Of a stretch of 50,683 nucleotides of DNA, positions 44,543 to 50,683 are shown piece after piece. A program made the translations under genes and the position numbers. Under the pieces are notes generated by a model. That model did no database searches. It worked only from the letters and a program-made list of their open reading frames with translations, and was not told the origin of the DNA. Each line of letters begins with the position of its first letter. Position 1 is the first letter of the stretch. This stretch comes from an uncultured Muribaculaceae bacterium (GTDB lineage: Bacteria > Bacteroidota > Bacteroidia > Bacteroidales > Muribaculaceae). The stretch is taken from the NCBI GenBank assembly GCA_947381945.1, contig CANCXM010000024.1, positions 1 to 50,683 of the forward strand. Reading direction: 5' to 3'.

Positions 44543-44723
44543 TACTTAAAAATGTTGACAATATGAATTTTAAACAATCTTTTCAGCTCTTAGAGGGGCA
44601 GTCGGAAAGGCCCCGAAGGATTTTTGCTTTCAGCTTTTTGACTCGGCCGGATGCGGGTTATGGTAAGGACTTGGTCAGCCGGATAAAACTCCGGTGGGGA
44701 TGCGCGCCCGGTTTTTGAGAGTG
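44543..44723 (-). ncRNA. Long structured leader of the AspT/YidE-type transporter gene
   Basis: If transcription begins just after the -7 box at 44724-44731, the mRNA has about 175 untranslated bases. In it CCGGA and TCCGG pair around 44679-44696, and GGGGC with GCCCC around 44594-44613. I do not recognise a known riboswitch. The stretch has no gene. Confidence 0.35.
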
Positions 44724-44757
44724 CAAAGGTAGGAATTTTTTGGCGTTTTTTAACAAA
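44724..44757 (-). promoter_or_regulatory. Predicted promoter of the AspT/YidE-type transporter gene
   Basis: The minus strand reads TACCTTTG at 44724-44731, the most typical -7 form, with TTTG at 44754-44757, 22 bases upstream. The same extended -7 surrounding (CCTACCTTTGCA-like) recurs before the MATE gene. Confidence 0.5.
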
Positions 44758-44812
44758 GCGAGTGTGTAAAAATGAACACTTTTTTCCACCCTCCTCCCAC
44801 TTTTTTGTGCCG

Positions 44813-46219
44813 TCAGTTCATATCGCGGTTGAAATGGGCGGCAAATTCGGCTTCTTTCTTCCTGACGGTTGCGCTGAAAGCCCTGATGAGCAGCGCGGAA
44901 GCGACGATGAGTGCGCCGGTGAAGCTGTAGTAGACCCCGATGTTGTGCCAGGCAAGCACTTTGGCAAGGAAGAGGAGGAGCGGTATGCCGACGATGATGT
45001 AGCTGACAATCGATATCCAGAGGAGGGGTTTGACGTGGGAGGTGCCGCGCAGTGCGTTGGCGTAGGTGAGCTGTATGGCATCGCCATACTGATAGAGGAT
45101 GAGGGGGACAATCAGGGCGAGGGCGGCGGTGATTACCTCGGGGTCTGGTGTGAAGGCATGGATGAGATGGCGGCCGCCGATGAGGAAGATGAGCGAGGCG
45201 ATGGTGGCGAGGAGGATGTTGAGGTGGAGCCCTGCGGAGGTGATTCGGCGCATCCCGGTGATGTCACGCAGGCCGGTGCAGTTGGCCACGCGGATTGATG
45301 TGGCCACGCCGAAACTCATGTAGGTCATGAAACCGAGCTGGGCGATGGTGTTGACCACCTGGTAGGATGCGAGTTGGATTTTTCCGAACCAGCCTGAGAC
45401 GATGGCTCCGAAGCTCCAGAGGAAGCATTCGACACCGCTCTGTATCATGACGGGATATGAGGTGGTCCATACTTTCATGCGGACTTTGCCTGTACGGGAC
45501 GAGCCTTGACGGAGGCCGCTGATGTAGGGGCTGTAGCGTTTCGACAGTAGGAAAAAGACCACGATTCCGGTCATGGCGAGATAGCGGGCGGTGAGGGTGC
45601 TGAGTCCCGCGCCGACGAGTCCGAGCTGCGGAGCGCCGAAGTGGCCGTAGATGAGGGTGTAGTTTCCGAGGATGTTTATGGCGTTGGCACAGAGAATCAT
45701 CCACATCGGAGTGGCGGTGTCGGTGGTGCCGTTGGCGGTCTGCTGGCAGCAATTGAAGATGGCCATTGGCAGGAGGGTGGCCAGGACGATGAGATAGTAG
45801 CTGCGGATGAGCGGGAGGAGCTCCTCGGGCTGTCCGAAGCGGTCAAGGAAGAAGTAGAGCGCGCCCATGATAGCGGTGAAGCAGAGCGACACGAGGATGT
45901 TGATTTGCAGTCCGGCGCGGAGGGTGACGCCGACCTCGTTGTTCTCCTTGCGGCTGTAGAGTGCGCCGACGAGCGGTGTCATGCCGGCGGCGAAGCCTAT
46001 CTGCATGACGGTCGCTATCATGAAGAGGGAGTTGACGAAGGCGGCTGCCGCAAGTTCGTCAGTGCCGTAGGCTCCGACCATCATTGTATCGGCGAAGTTG
46101 ACCACGATGATGCCGACTTGTGTGATGAGTACGGGGAGGCCGAGCCTCCACAGGTTTTTGTATTCGGTCTTGTATGCTTTCCAGAAACCCGCCCGGCGGG
46201 TGAGTGAAGAGGTTTTCAT
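44813..46219 (-). CDS. MATE family efflux transporter
   Basis: This 468-residue protein has about twelve membrane helices in two six-helix halves, as in all MATE transporters. Typical segments are LGLPVLITQVGIIVVNFADTMMVG near the start (positions 27-50, shown only in part), AGMTPLVGALYSRKE, and SYQVVNTIAQLGFMTYMSFGVA in the second half. MATE proteins export cationic drugs or metabolites with Na+ or H+. This one resembles the NorM/DinF-like group, but the substrate is not known. It has its own promoter and runs toward the AspT/YidE-type gene. No paired regulator is adjacent. Confidence 0.93.
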   Translation of the reverse strand: MKTSSLTRRAGFWKAYKTEYKNLWRLGLPVLITQVGIIVVNFADTMMVGAYGTDELAAAAFVNSLFMIATVMQIGFAAGMTPLVGALYSRKENNEVGVTLRAGLQINILVSLCFTAIMGALYFFLDRFGQPEELLPLIRSYYLIVLATLLPMAIFNCCQQTANGTTDTATPMWMILCANAINILGNYTLIYGHFGAPQLGLVGAGLSTLTARYLAMTGIVVFFLLSKRYSPYISGLRQGSSRTGKVRMKVWTTSYPVMIQSGVECFLWSFGAIVSGWFGKIQLASYQVVNTIAQLGFMTYMSFGVATSIRVANCTGLRDITGMRRITSAGLHLNILLATIASLIFLIGGRHLIHAFTPDPEVITAALALIVPLILYQYGDAIQLTYANALRGTSHVKPLLWISIVSYIIVGIPLLLFLAKVLAWHNIGVYYSFTGALIVASALLIRAFSATVRKKEAEFAAHFNRDMN

Positions 46220-46253
46220 AAGTTGATAAGGATTCTCAAACGGTTTCGGTCTG

Positions 46254-46261
46254 CAAAGGTA
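46254..46261 (-). promoter_or_regulatory. Predicted -7 box for the MATE gene
   Basis: The minus strand reads TACCTTTG, 35 bases before the MATE start codon. The surrounding bases nearly match those at 44724-44731. No -33 TTTG is at the expected distance. Confidence 0.45.
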
Positions 46262-46327
46262 GGCATTTTTAATGATAACTGTGTATTGAATAGGGCTAAT
46301 AAGTCAAATAAGTCTGATATGGATTGC

Positions 46328-46510
46328 GGGAAGGGTACACAAGGACATAGGGGTCAGAAGGAACAGAAGTTTTTTATAGAGGAGGATTTTGTGCGGGAAG
46401 GGTACACAAGGACAGAGGGTCAGAAGGAACAGAAGTTTTTATAGAGGAGGATTTTGTGCGGGGAAGGGTACACAAGGACAGAGGGTCAGAAGTGACAGAA
46501 GTTTTTTATG
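46328..46510. repeat. Tandem ~66-base repeats (about 2.7 units)
   Basis: Three units begin with GGGAAGGGTACAC at 46328, 46395 and 46461, giving periods of 67 and 66 bases. Each continues AAGGACA, then GGTCAGAAG, then ACAGAAGTTTTT and, in the first two, ATAGAGGAGGATTTTGTGC. The same core is used in both arms of the hairpin at 24212-24322. Reading frames through the array encode the repeated peptide GYTRTEGQKEQKF, but different copies need different frames and there is no sign of a real gene. Confidence 0.85.
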
Positions 46511-46537
46511 TTTTTTGAGAGTTAGGCGTTCTTGTTT

Positions 46538-46614
46538 CTTTGAAGGGACGGAGGTTTTTATGCCTTTTAAGGAATGGAAGTTTTTTATGCCTTTGAGGCA
46601 ACGGAAGTTAGATG
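46538..46614. repeat. Tandem 26-27-base repeats (three units)
   Basis: Units begin CTTTGAAGGGACGGAGG (46538), CTTTTAAGGAATGGAAG (46564) and CTTTGAGGCAACGGAAG (46591). The first two end in TTTTTATGC. The tail GGAAGTTTTTTATG is also the 3' end of the neighbouring 66-base units, so the two arrays look related. The rest of the gene-free stretch up to 46781 contains one more GC-rich inverted word pair, CCGGA and TCCGG at about 46650-46672, and nothing else that I can assign. Confidence 0.7.
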
Positions 46615-46781
46615 TATGTCTGCATCAAAGTCCGACTCTCACGAGCCGGAGCTTTAAGCCACGCGTCCGGGGGGATTGCCCGTACGCATAGTTATGATTT
46701 ATTGTTTCGAAAAGTGTATGCGTTGAGTGTAGTTGGTTGCTTGGGATCAAATATTTTCAACCTGTGATTTGCAGTACATTG

Positions 46782-47012
46782 TCATTTGTAATTGTCAAGG
46801 ATAGATGTGCTGAGACTGTCAGGAGCGACAGATGATTCATCATCTGATGTGGTATCTTCCGGAACTTCGTCATAATCTTTTTCGTAGGGGATGGGGTTTT
46901 CGGTAGTCGGGTTGTCTTTTGCCGGGATGCTGTCTGGCATATCGGGCGCATCTGATTCGGAACATGCTGATAAGGCGAATAAGGTCACGATTAATACTGA
47001 TAGCTTTTTCAT
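46782..47012 (-). CDS. Small acidic lipoprotein, unknown function
   Basis: This 76-residue protein has a clean lipoprotein signal (LFALSAC, cysteine near residue 17) followed by SESDAPDMPDS and a tail rich in D, E, P, S and T. No fold can be recognised and the mature part is probably disordered. ESD after the cysteine fits surface export. It has a consensus -7 box about 72 bases upstream (47084-47091). It stands alone between the repeat arrays and the TPR regulator genes, and may be linked to neither. Confidence 0.65.
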   Translation of the reverse strand: MKKLSVLIVTLFALSACSESDAPDMPDSIPAKDNPTTENPIPYEKDYDEVPEDTTSDDESSVAPDSLSTSILDNYK

Positions 47013-47083
47013 AATTAAAATTTGTTTGGTTAATGATTATAGAACTTATGAATTCTATGTGATTTTTGTTTTGTTTTCTGATG

Positions 47084-47091
47084 CAAAGTTA
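47084..47091 (-). promoter_or_regulatory. Predicted -7 box for the small lipoprotein gene
   Basis: The minus strand reads TAACTTTG, a full match to TAnnTTTG. The leader would be about 65 bases. Confidence 0.4.
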
Positions 47092-47171
47092 GGGCAGAGA
47101 ATTGGGGTGAGATGAATTTTTTGGCGTGATAATTTTAAACATCTATTTGGGTAAATTATTATATATTAAAT

Positions 47172-47216
47172 AGTTAGGCTGAGGTTAAAATTTGGATATT
47201 TAACCTCAGCCTAACT
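47172..47216 (-). terminator. Perfect 18-base-pair hairpin after the first TPR-HTH gene
   Basis: The arm 47172-47189 (AGTTAGGCTGAGGTTAAA) is the exact reverse complement of 47199-47216, with a nine-base loop. It lies 49 bases past the stop codon of the TPR-HTH gene. AT-rich sequence follows on both sides (ATTTAATATAT on the minus strand, TTATTTTTAG on the plus strand), so it could terminate in either direction. Confidence 0.65.
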
Positions 47217-47264
47217 TGCTTATTTTTAGTATTTATGCTTTTGCGATGTTTAAAGTGTTGCTAA

Positions 47265-49088
47265 TCAGTATTTTGATAGGGTTTCGACTATTTCGGGGGC
47301 GTTTGGGGCGGAAGAATCGGCGATTATTTTGATTAACTGTTTTTTTCGTCGGTATGTGTAGTTGGGATGAATGCCGAGGAAAAGTCCGATTGCGCGGGCG
47401 TTGAGGCCGGCGAGAGTTAGGGCAAGAAGAGTGACATCTTTCTCTCTCATGGATGGAATCTGCGTGCGGATTTTTGATATGATTCCGTCAAGGCAATCAT
47501 CGACCATGCGTTCGATTTCTTGAATATTCTCCGGACGTTTGAATTTGTCGATTTCATGCTTGATGTTTTTGTAGAAAGCGAGATAATTTGTTTCGTTCTC
47601 TTCCTGAGCGGCATACTCTGTTATTATGGTGTTGAGTTGGGCGAAGCGTCCTTGCAGGAGTATTTGCACCATCGAGCTGAGTTTTTCATTTCGGTTGCTG
47701 TTGGAAATGAGATTTTCAGAAAGTTCCTCGATTTTTGAGTTTTGTGTTGAAATTATAGATGACAGTTGATTGAACTCGGAAAGTTTTTTGTTGAGTGTTT
47801 CGTTTTCAGAATTTGTCTGTTGAAGAGTTTTGGAAAGGAGTATGATTTCCGTCATTTTTTTGCTTATATCCATATTTTTCTTACTTAACCGATTACGGTA
47901 TATTAGTATGGAAGTTATGATCAGAAATATAGTAGAGAAGAGAGCTAAAATCAATAGTAGACGATTCCGGGTCGCAATCTGAGCTATACGAATCATCTCT
48001 TCGGAGTAATAGTCACGTTGAGCGTACATTACAGATTGGGTTGTAACAATATCGAATATCTGACTATATAATTCAAGTGATTTTTTAGTCGCTTTAAGTG
48101 TAGCTTCGGTATCTCCTTTTTTTTCATAATAGTGGGAGAGTGCATTATAATAAAAAATGGAATCACGGGTTGTCCTCAATTTAGGGAATGTATTTTTTAA
48201 TATTTCGTTTGCTTCATCAATTCGGCCTAATCTAATTTTTACATCAGCGATAATTGCATGTTCTATTGCTGTATTTAGTAGATGGTCCTCATATTTTAAA
48301 ACAGAATCGCCCATTTGCTCGGCTTTTTCGTATTCTCCTAATGTACTATACATTAATTGTGCAGTACTTGATATATCAGCTAAAATGGATTGTCGAAACT
48401 CATCACCTATAACTTGCGGATTTTGAAATAAATTTAATATAGTGTCGATTACCGCTTGACAGTTTTCGTATTGCTTTAAATGGTTATATCTGATTGCCTG
48501 ATCAGATAATGTATAGATATAAAATAAGATATTTCCTGATTTTTTATATAATTCAGCAGCTTCTTTTCCGTAATTAATGCTTTCTTTACTATGGTAGAAA
48601 GATGAGAATAATTTAGCGATTACATCATCGCATCTTGCTTGCCAAAAGTTATCTTCAATCATTTTTGCCATAGCGCGTGCTCGCATGGCTGAATTCATTG
48701 CATCAGAGTAGTTTTCATTATTGTTGTATATTCTTGCTTTATAGTATAGTGATTTCATCAGGTGAGGCCGGTCGTCGGCATTTTCGAAGAATTCGACGGC
48801 TGTCGATATTAGGGAGTCGTTGTCGGACGGTTTGTAGATTTTGAACTCGCTTTGTGTCAGGAGCAGGGCGTGGAGGGCCGCTTGCCTTTCGGATGCGGAG
48901 GCAAGAAGCTGAGGGGTTATGCTGTCGGCGAGGATTGCATGAGCCGAGTCGGGAGCCTCGTCCATGATTCGTTCGGCACGGTCAAGGTAAGTGTCGAGGC
49001 GGTCGCCACCTCTTCCGCAGGAGGAGAGTATGGGAAATATGGATGTTAAGAGGGAGATGACTGTTGCGAGTTTGAATAAAGTACGCAT
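47265..49088 (-). CDS. Lipoprotein-signal TPR protein with membrane helix, coiled coil and C-terminal HTH (putative membrane-bound regulator)
   Basis: This 607-residue protein starts with a lipoprotein-type signal (ILSSC, cysteine C24). TPR-like helical repeats fill about 30-345, one membrane helix spans about 377-397, and a long coiled coil covers about 400-470. The C-terminal domain has a LuxR-like helix-turn-helix look: MREKDVTLLALTLAGLNAR, AIGLFLGIHPNYTYRRKKQL (about 547-585). The likely layout is periplasmic TPR sensor, membrane helix and cytoplasmic DNA-binding domain, that is, a one-component transmembrane regulator; function is inferred. The middle of the gene is AT-rich while the last ~360 bases are GC-richer and almost identical to the next gene. 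It is followed by a strong hairpin. Confidence 0.82.
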   Translation of the reverse strand: MRTLFKLATVISLLTSIFPILSSCGRGGDRLDTYLDRAERIMDEAPDSAHAILADSITPQLLASASERQAALHALLLTQSEFKIYKPSDNDSLISTAVEFFENADDRPHLMKSLYYKARIYNNNENYSDAMNSAMRARAMAKMIEDNFWQARCDDVIAKLFSSFYHSKESINYGKEAAELYKKSGNILFYIYTLSDQAIRYNHLKQYENCQAVIDTILNLFQNPQVIGDEFRQSILADISSTAQLMYSTLGEYEKAEQMGDSVLKYEDHLLNTAIEHAIIADVKIRLGRIDEANEILKNTFPKLRTTRDSIFYYNALSHYYEKKGDTEATLKATKKSLELYSQIFDIVTTQSVMYAQRDYYSEEMIRIAQIATRNRLLLILALFSTIFLIITSILIYRNRLSKKNMDISKKMTEIILLSKTLQQTNSENETLNKKLSEFNQLSSIISTQNSKIEELSENLISNSNRNEKLSSMVQILLQGRFAQLNTIITEYAAQEENETNYLAFYKNIKHEIDKFKRPENIQEIERMVDDCLDGIISKIRTQIPSMREKDVTLLALTLAGLNARAIGLFLGIHPNYTYRRKKQLIKIIADSSAPNAPEIVETLSKY

Positions 49089-49166
49089 GGATATGTCAAT
49101 TTGTTACTTGTGGTATTTGTGTAGAATATTATGATGGTAAGTGTATGAGGTGTGAGATACCGGCAT

Positions 49167-50636
49167 TTAGTATCTTGATAGAGTTTCGACTATTTCGGGG
49201 GCATTTGGGGCGGAAGAATCGGCGATTATTTTGATTAACTGTTTTTTTCGTCGGTAGGTGTAGTTGGGATGAATGCCGAGGAAAAGTCCGATTGCGCGGG
49301 CGTTGAGGCCGGCGAGTGTGAGGGAAATTAGGGTTATGTCTTTTTCACGCATTGTTGGAATCTGTGTGCGGATTTTTGAGATGATTCCGTCAAGGCAATC
49401 ATCGACCATGCGTTCGATCTCCTGAATGTTTTCGGGACGTTTGAATTTGTCGATTTCATGCTTGATGTTTTTGTAGAAAGCGAGGTAATTTGTCTCATTC
49501 TCGTCTTGGACTGCATACTCAGTGATGATTGTGTTGAGATGAGCAAACCGACCCTGCAGAAGGGTTTGTACCATTAAGCTGAGTTGCTCGGTCTGACCAA
49601 TGTTTCGGGTGAGATTCGCTGATAGAATTTGTATTTCATTATTTCTTTCAGAGAGGAGTGTTGAGAGATTCTCAATATCCTTTCCATGTTTAGCGAGTTT
49701 TTGATTTAAAGAATAATTTTCGGTATCGGTTTGTTCAAGTTTCTTAGACAGAAGGATTATTTCAGTCATTCTTTTACTAATGTCTGCATTCTTTTTATTT
49801 AGCCGGTTTCTATATATTAAAGAGCCTATTATCAAGAGCAGAAATGTTATGATAGAACTGAATATGAATAGCTGACGGTTTCGCTGTGCTGTTTTTTTTG
49901 TACGTATGGATTCTTCCAGAAAGAAATTGCGTTGGCCCACCATAGCTGATTGTCTCACAGCTTTTTTAAACCTTGCATTATTAATATCTGATAATTGTTT
50001 CAGACATTCTATCACTTTGGTAAGGTTTCCTTCTTTCGTGTAGAGTTGAATCATAGAGTCAAAGAAAAAAATGGAATCCGTGGAGCTATTGAGATTTTTT
50101 GCAGATATATTCAGTAAAGATTTTGCTTCCTCTAATTTCCCGAGTTCGATTTTGACGTATGCAATATCGGCTAAATCTGTGGCAAGGTATTCGATTTCAT
50201 CGACGTATTGCAGCATACTATCTCCGTATTGCTCTGCCTTATCATATTCGCCTCTCATTTCATACATAAGATGAGCCAATCCCATGAATTCTAACTTAAG
50301 AGGAAGATATTTTTCAGTATGATTTTTTAATGAATCAATAATAGACAGGCATTTGTCGGATTGTCTTAAACGACTATAAAGCAAGGCCAAATTGCCCATA
50401 GCGTAAAGATAGAAATTCTCCCGACCGCAACTTTTGTATAAGTCGGCTGCTTCTTCCGTGAAATTAACTGCTTCTTCGTGATAATACGAAGCAGATAGAA
50501 TTTGAGAAATTACATCTGCAGCGCGGGCTTGCCAAAATATGTTATCGAGATCCATTGCTATAGATCTGACTCGCATAAGAATGGACATTGCAGTAGAATT
50601 GTCTTCTATATTTTTTCTTATCCTTGCTTGATACAA
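49167..50636 (-). CDS. Paralogous TPR-membrane-HTH protein, N-terminus missing or interrupted at the window edge
   Basis: This 489-residue frame (TTG start at 50636) matches the previous protein from its residue ~114 on: SLYQARIRKN aligns with SLYYKARIYNN. It has TPR-like repeats, a membrane helix (FIFSSIITFLLLIIGSLIYR), a coiled coil and a nearly identical HTH domain ending PEIVETLSRY. In the same frame the homology continues a few codons upstream and then meets a TAA at 50670-50672, so no signal peptide is encoded in frame inside the window. Either the gene is a 5'-truncated copy, a frameshift lies beyond the edge, or it truly starts at TTG. It may be a pseudogene in its present form. The stop lies 78 bases before the start of the first copy. 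Confidence 0.75.
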   Translation of the reverse strand: MYQARIRKNIEDNSTAMSILMRVRSIAMDLDNIFWQARAADVISQILSASYYHEEAVNFTEEAADLYKSCGRENFYLYAMGNLALLYSRLRQSDKCLSIIDSLKNHTEKYLPLKLEFMGLAHLMYEMRGEYDKAEQYGDSMLQYVDEIEYLATDLADIAYVKIELGKLEEAKSLLNISAKNLNSSTDSIFFFDSMIQLYTKEGNLTKVIECLKQLSDINNARFKKAVRQSAMVGQRNFFLEESIRTKKTAQRNRQLFIFSSIITFLLLIIGSLIYRNRLNKKNADISKRMTEIILLSKKLEQTDTENYSLNQKLAKHGKDIENLSTLLSERNNEIQILSANLTRNIGQTEQLSLMVQTLLQGRFAHLNTIITEYAVQDENETNYLAFYKNIKHEIDKFKRPENIQEIERMVDDCLDGIISKIRTQIPTMREKDITLISLTLAGLNARAIGLFLGIHPNYTYRRKKQLIKIIADSSAPNAPEIVETLSRY

Positions 50637-50683
50637 TGATTCGGTAAAAATTACAGAAGTAGTTGAAACTTAAGTTAATATAA

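Noticed and set aside
43415..45298. Plus-strand open frames opposite the AspT/YidE and MATE genes
   Set aside because: Their products are unnaturally rich in E, D, V and G, as expected from the complement of codon-biased membrane protein genes.
46328..46510. CRISPR array or insertion sequence
   Set aside because: Units are adjacent without unique spacers, there are no cas genes and no transposase.
46223..46691. Two overlapping open frames encoding repeated GYTRTEGQKEQKF-type or GKGTQGQRVR-type peptides
   Set aside because: They are products of reading DNA tandem repeats; each copy falls into a different frame and no start region or homology is seen.
1..50683. tRNA, rRNA or named riboswitch
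   Set aside because: No cloverleaf, rRNA-like block or recognisable riboswitch core was seen while reading the gene-free stretches; a covariance-model search would be the decisive test.

Overview
The window is a chromosomal segment from a gut-type Bacteroidota, order Bacteroidales. I infer a Muribaculaceae-like genome from style, but genus cannot be fixed by reading. The evidence is two SusC/SusD nutrient-uptake operons, a hybrid two-component regulator (HTCS), many lipoproteins with acidic residues straight after the lipid cysteine (the surface-export signal type of this phylum), and repeated promoter boxes of the form TAnnTTTG, twice with a well-spaced upstream TTTG. No rRNA, tRNA, CRISPR array, phage or intact insertion sequence was seen.

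Region 1 (18-24176) is a complete polysaccharide utilization locus. Leftward run an HTCS sensor-regulator and three exo-glycosidases: GH31 with a PA14 insert, GH2 and GH3. Rightward run SusC, SusD, two surface glycan-binding-type lipoproteins and a surface GH5 endo-glucanase with two BACON domains. This toolkit (GH5 endo-cleavage outside; GH31 alpha-xylosidase, GH2 beta-galactosidase and GH3 beta-glucosidase inside) matches the logic of xyloglucan loci, so galactoxyloglucan is the inferred substrate. Intercistronic hairpins after susD and before the GH5 gene may set expression ratios.

Region 2 (24358-32669, all leftward) is a second SusC/SusD operon without any glycosidase: SusC, SusD, a DUF4843 lipoprotein, a PKD-like lipoprotein and a TlpA-type thioredoxin with WCGPC. 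It looks more like a peptide or other non-glycan importer. It has a strong predicted promoter and a palindrome in its leader.

Region 3 (32964-46219) is mostly housekeeping and transport: a CLC channel, a hypothetical protein whose 3' end overlaps the CLC gene antisense, lgt, pheS, endonuclease III, a TRIC-family membrane protein, a DUF4160-DUF2442 pair, an S9 peptidase, PRPP synthetase, an AspT/YidE-type transporter and a MATE transporter.

Region 4 (46220-50683) holds tandem repeats, a small acidic lipoprotein and two paralogous TPR-membrane-HTH proteins, AT-rich except for a nearly identical C-terminal module. The second copy lacks its N-terminus at the window edge.

The most unusual non-coding features are two inverted arrays of 7-base words (2239-2439 and 41707-41816), and a dispersed repeat family found as a 42-base inverted pair at 24212-24322 and as ~66-base tandem units at 46328-46510. 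I did not find a clearly new enzymatic defence or biosynthetic system. The best candidates for undescribed biology are the repeat families, the TPR-TM-HTH regulator pair and the composite glycan-binding lipoproteins.
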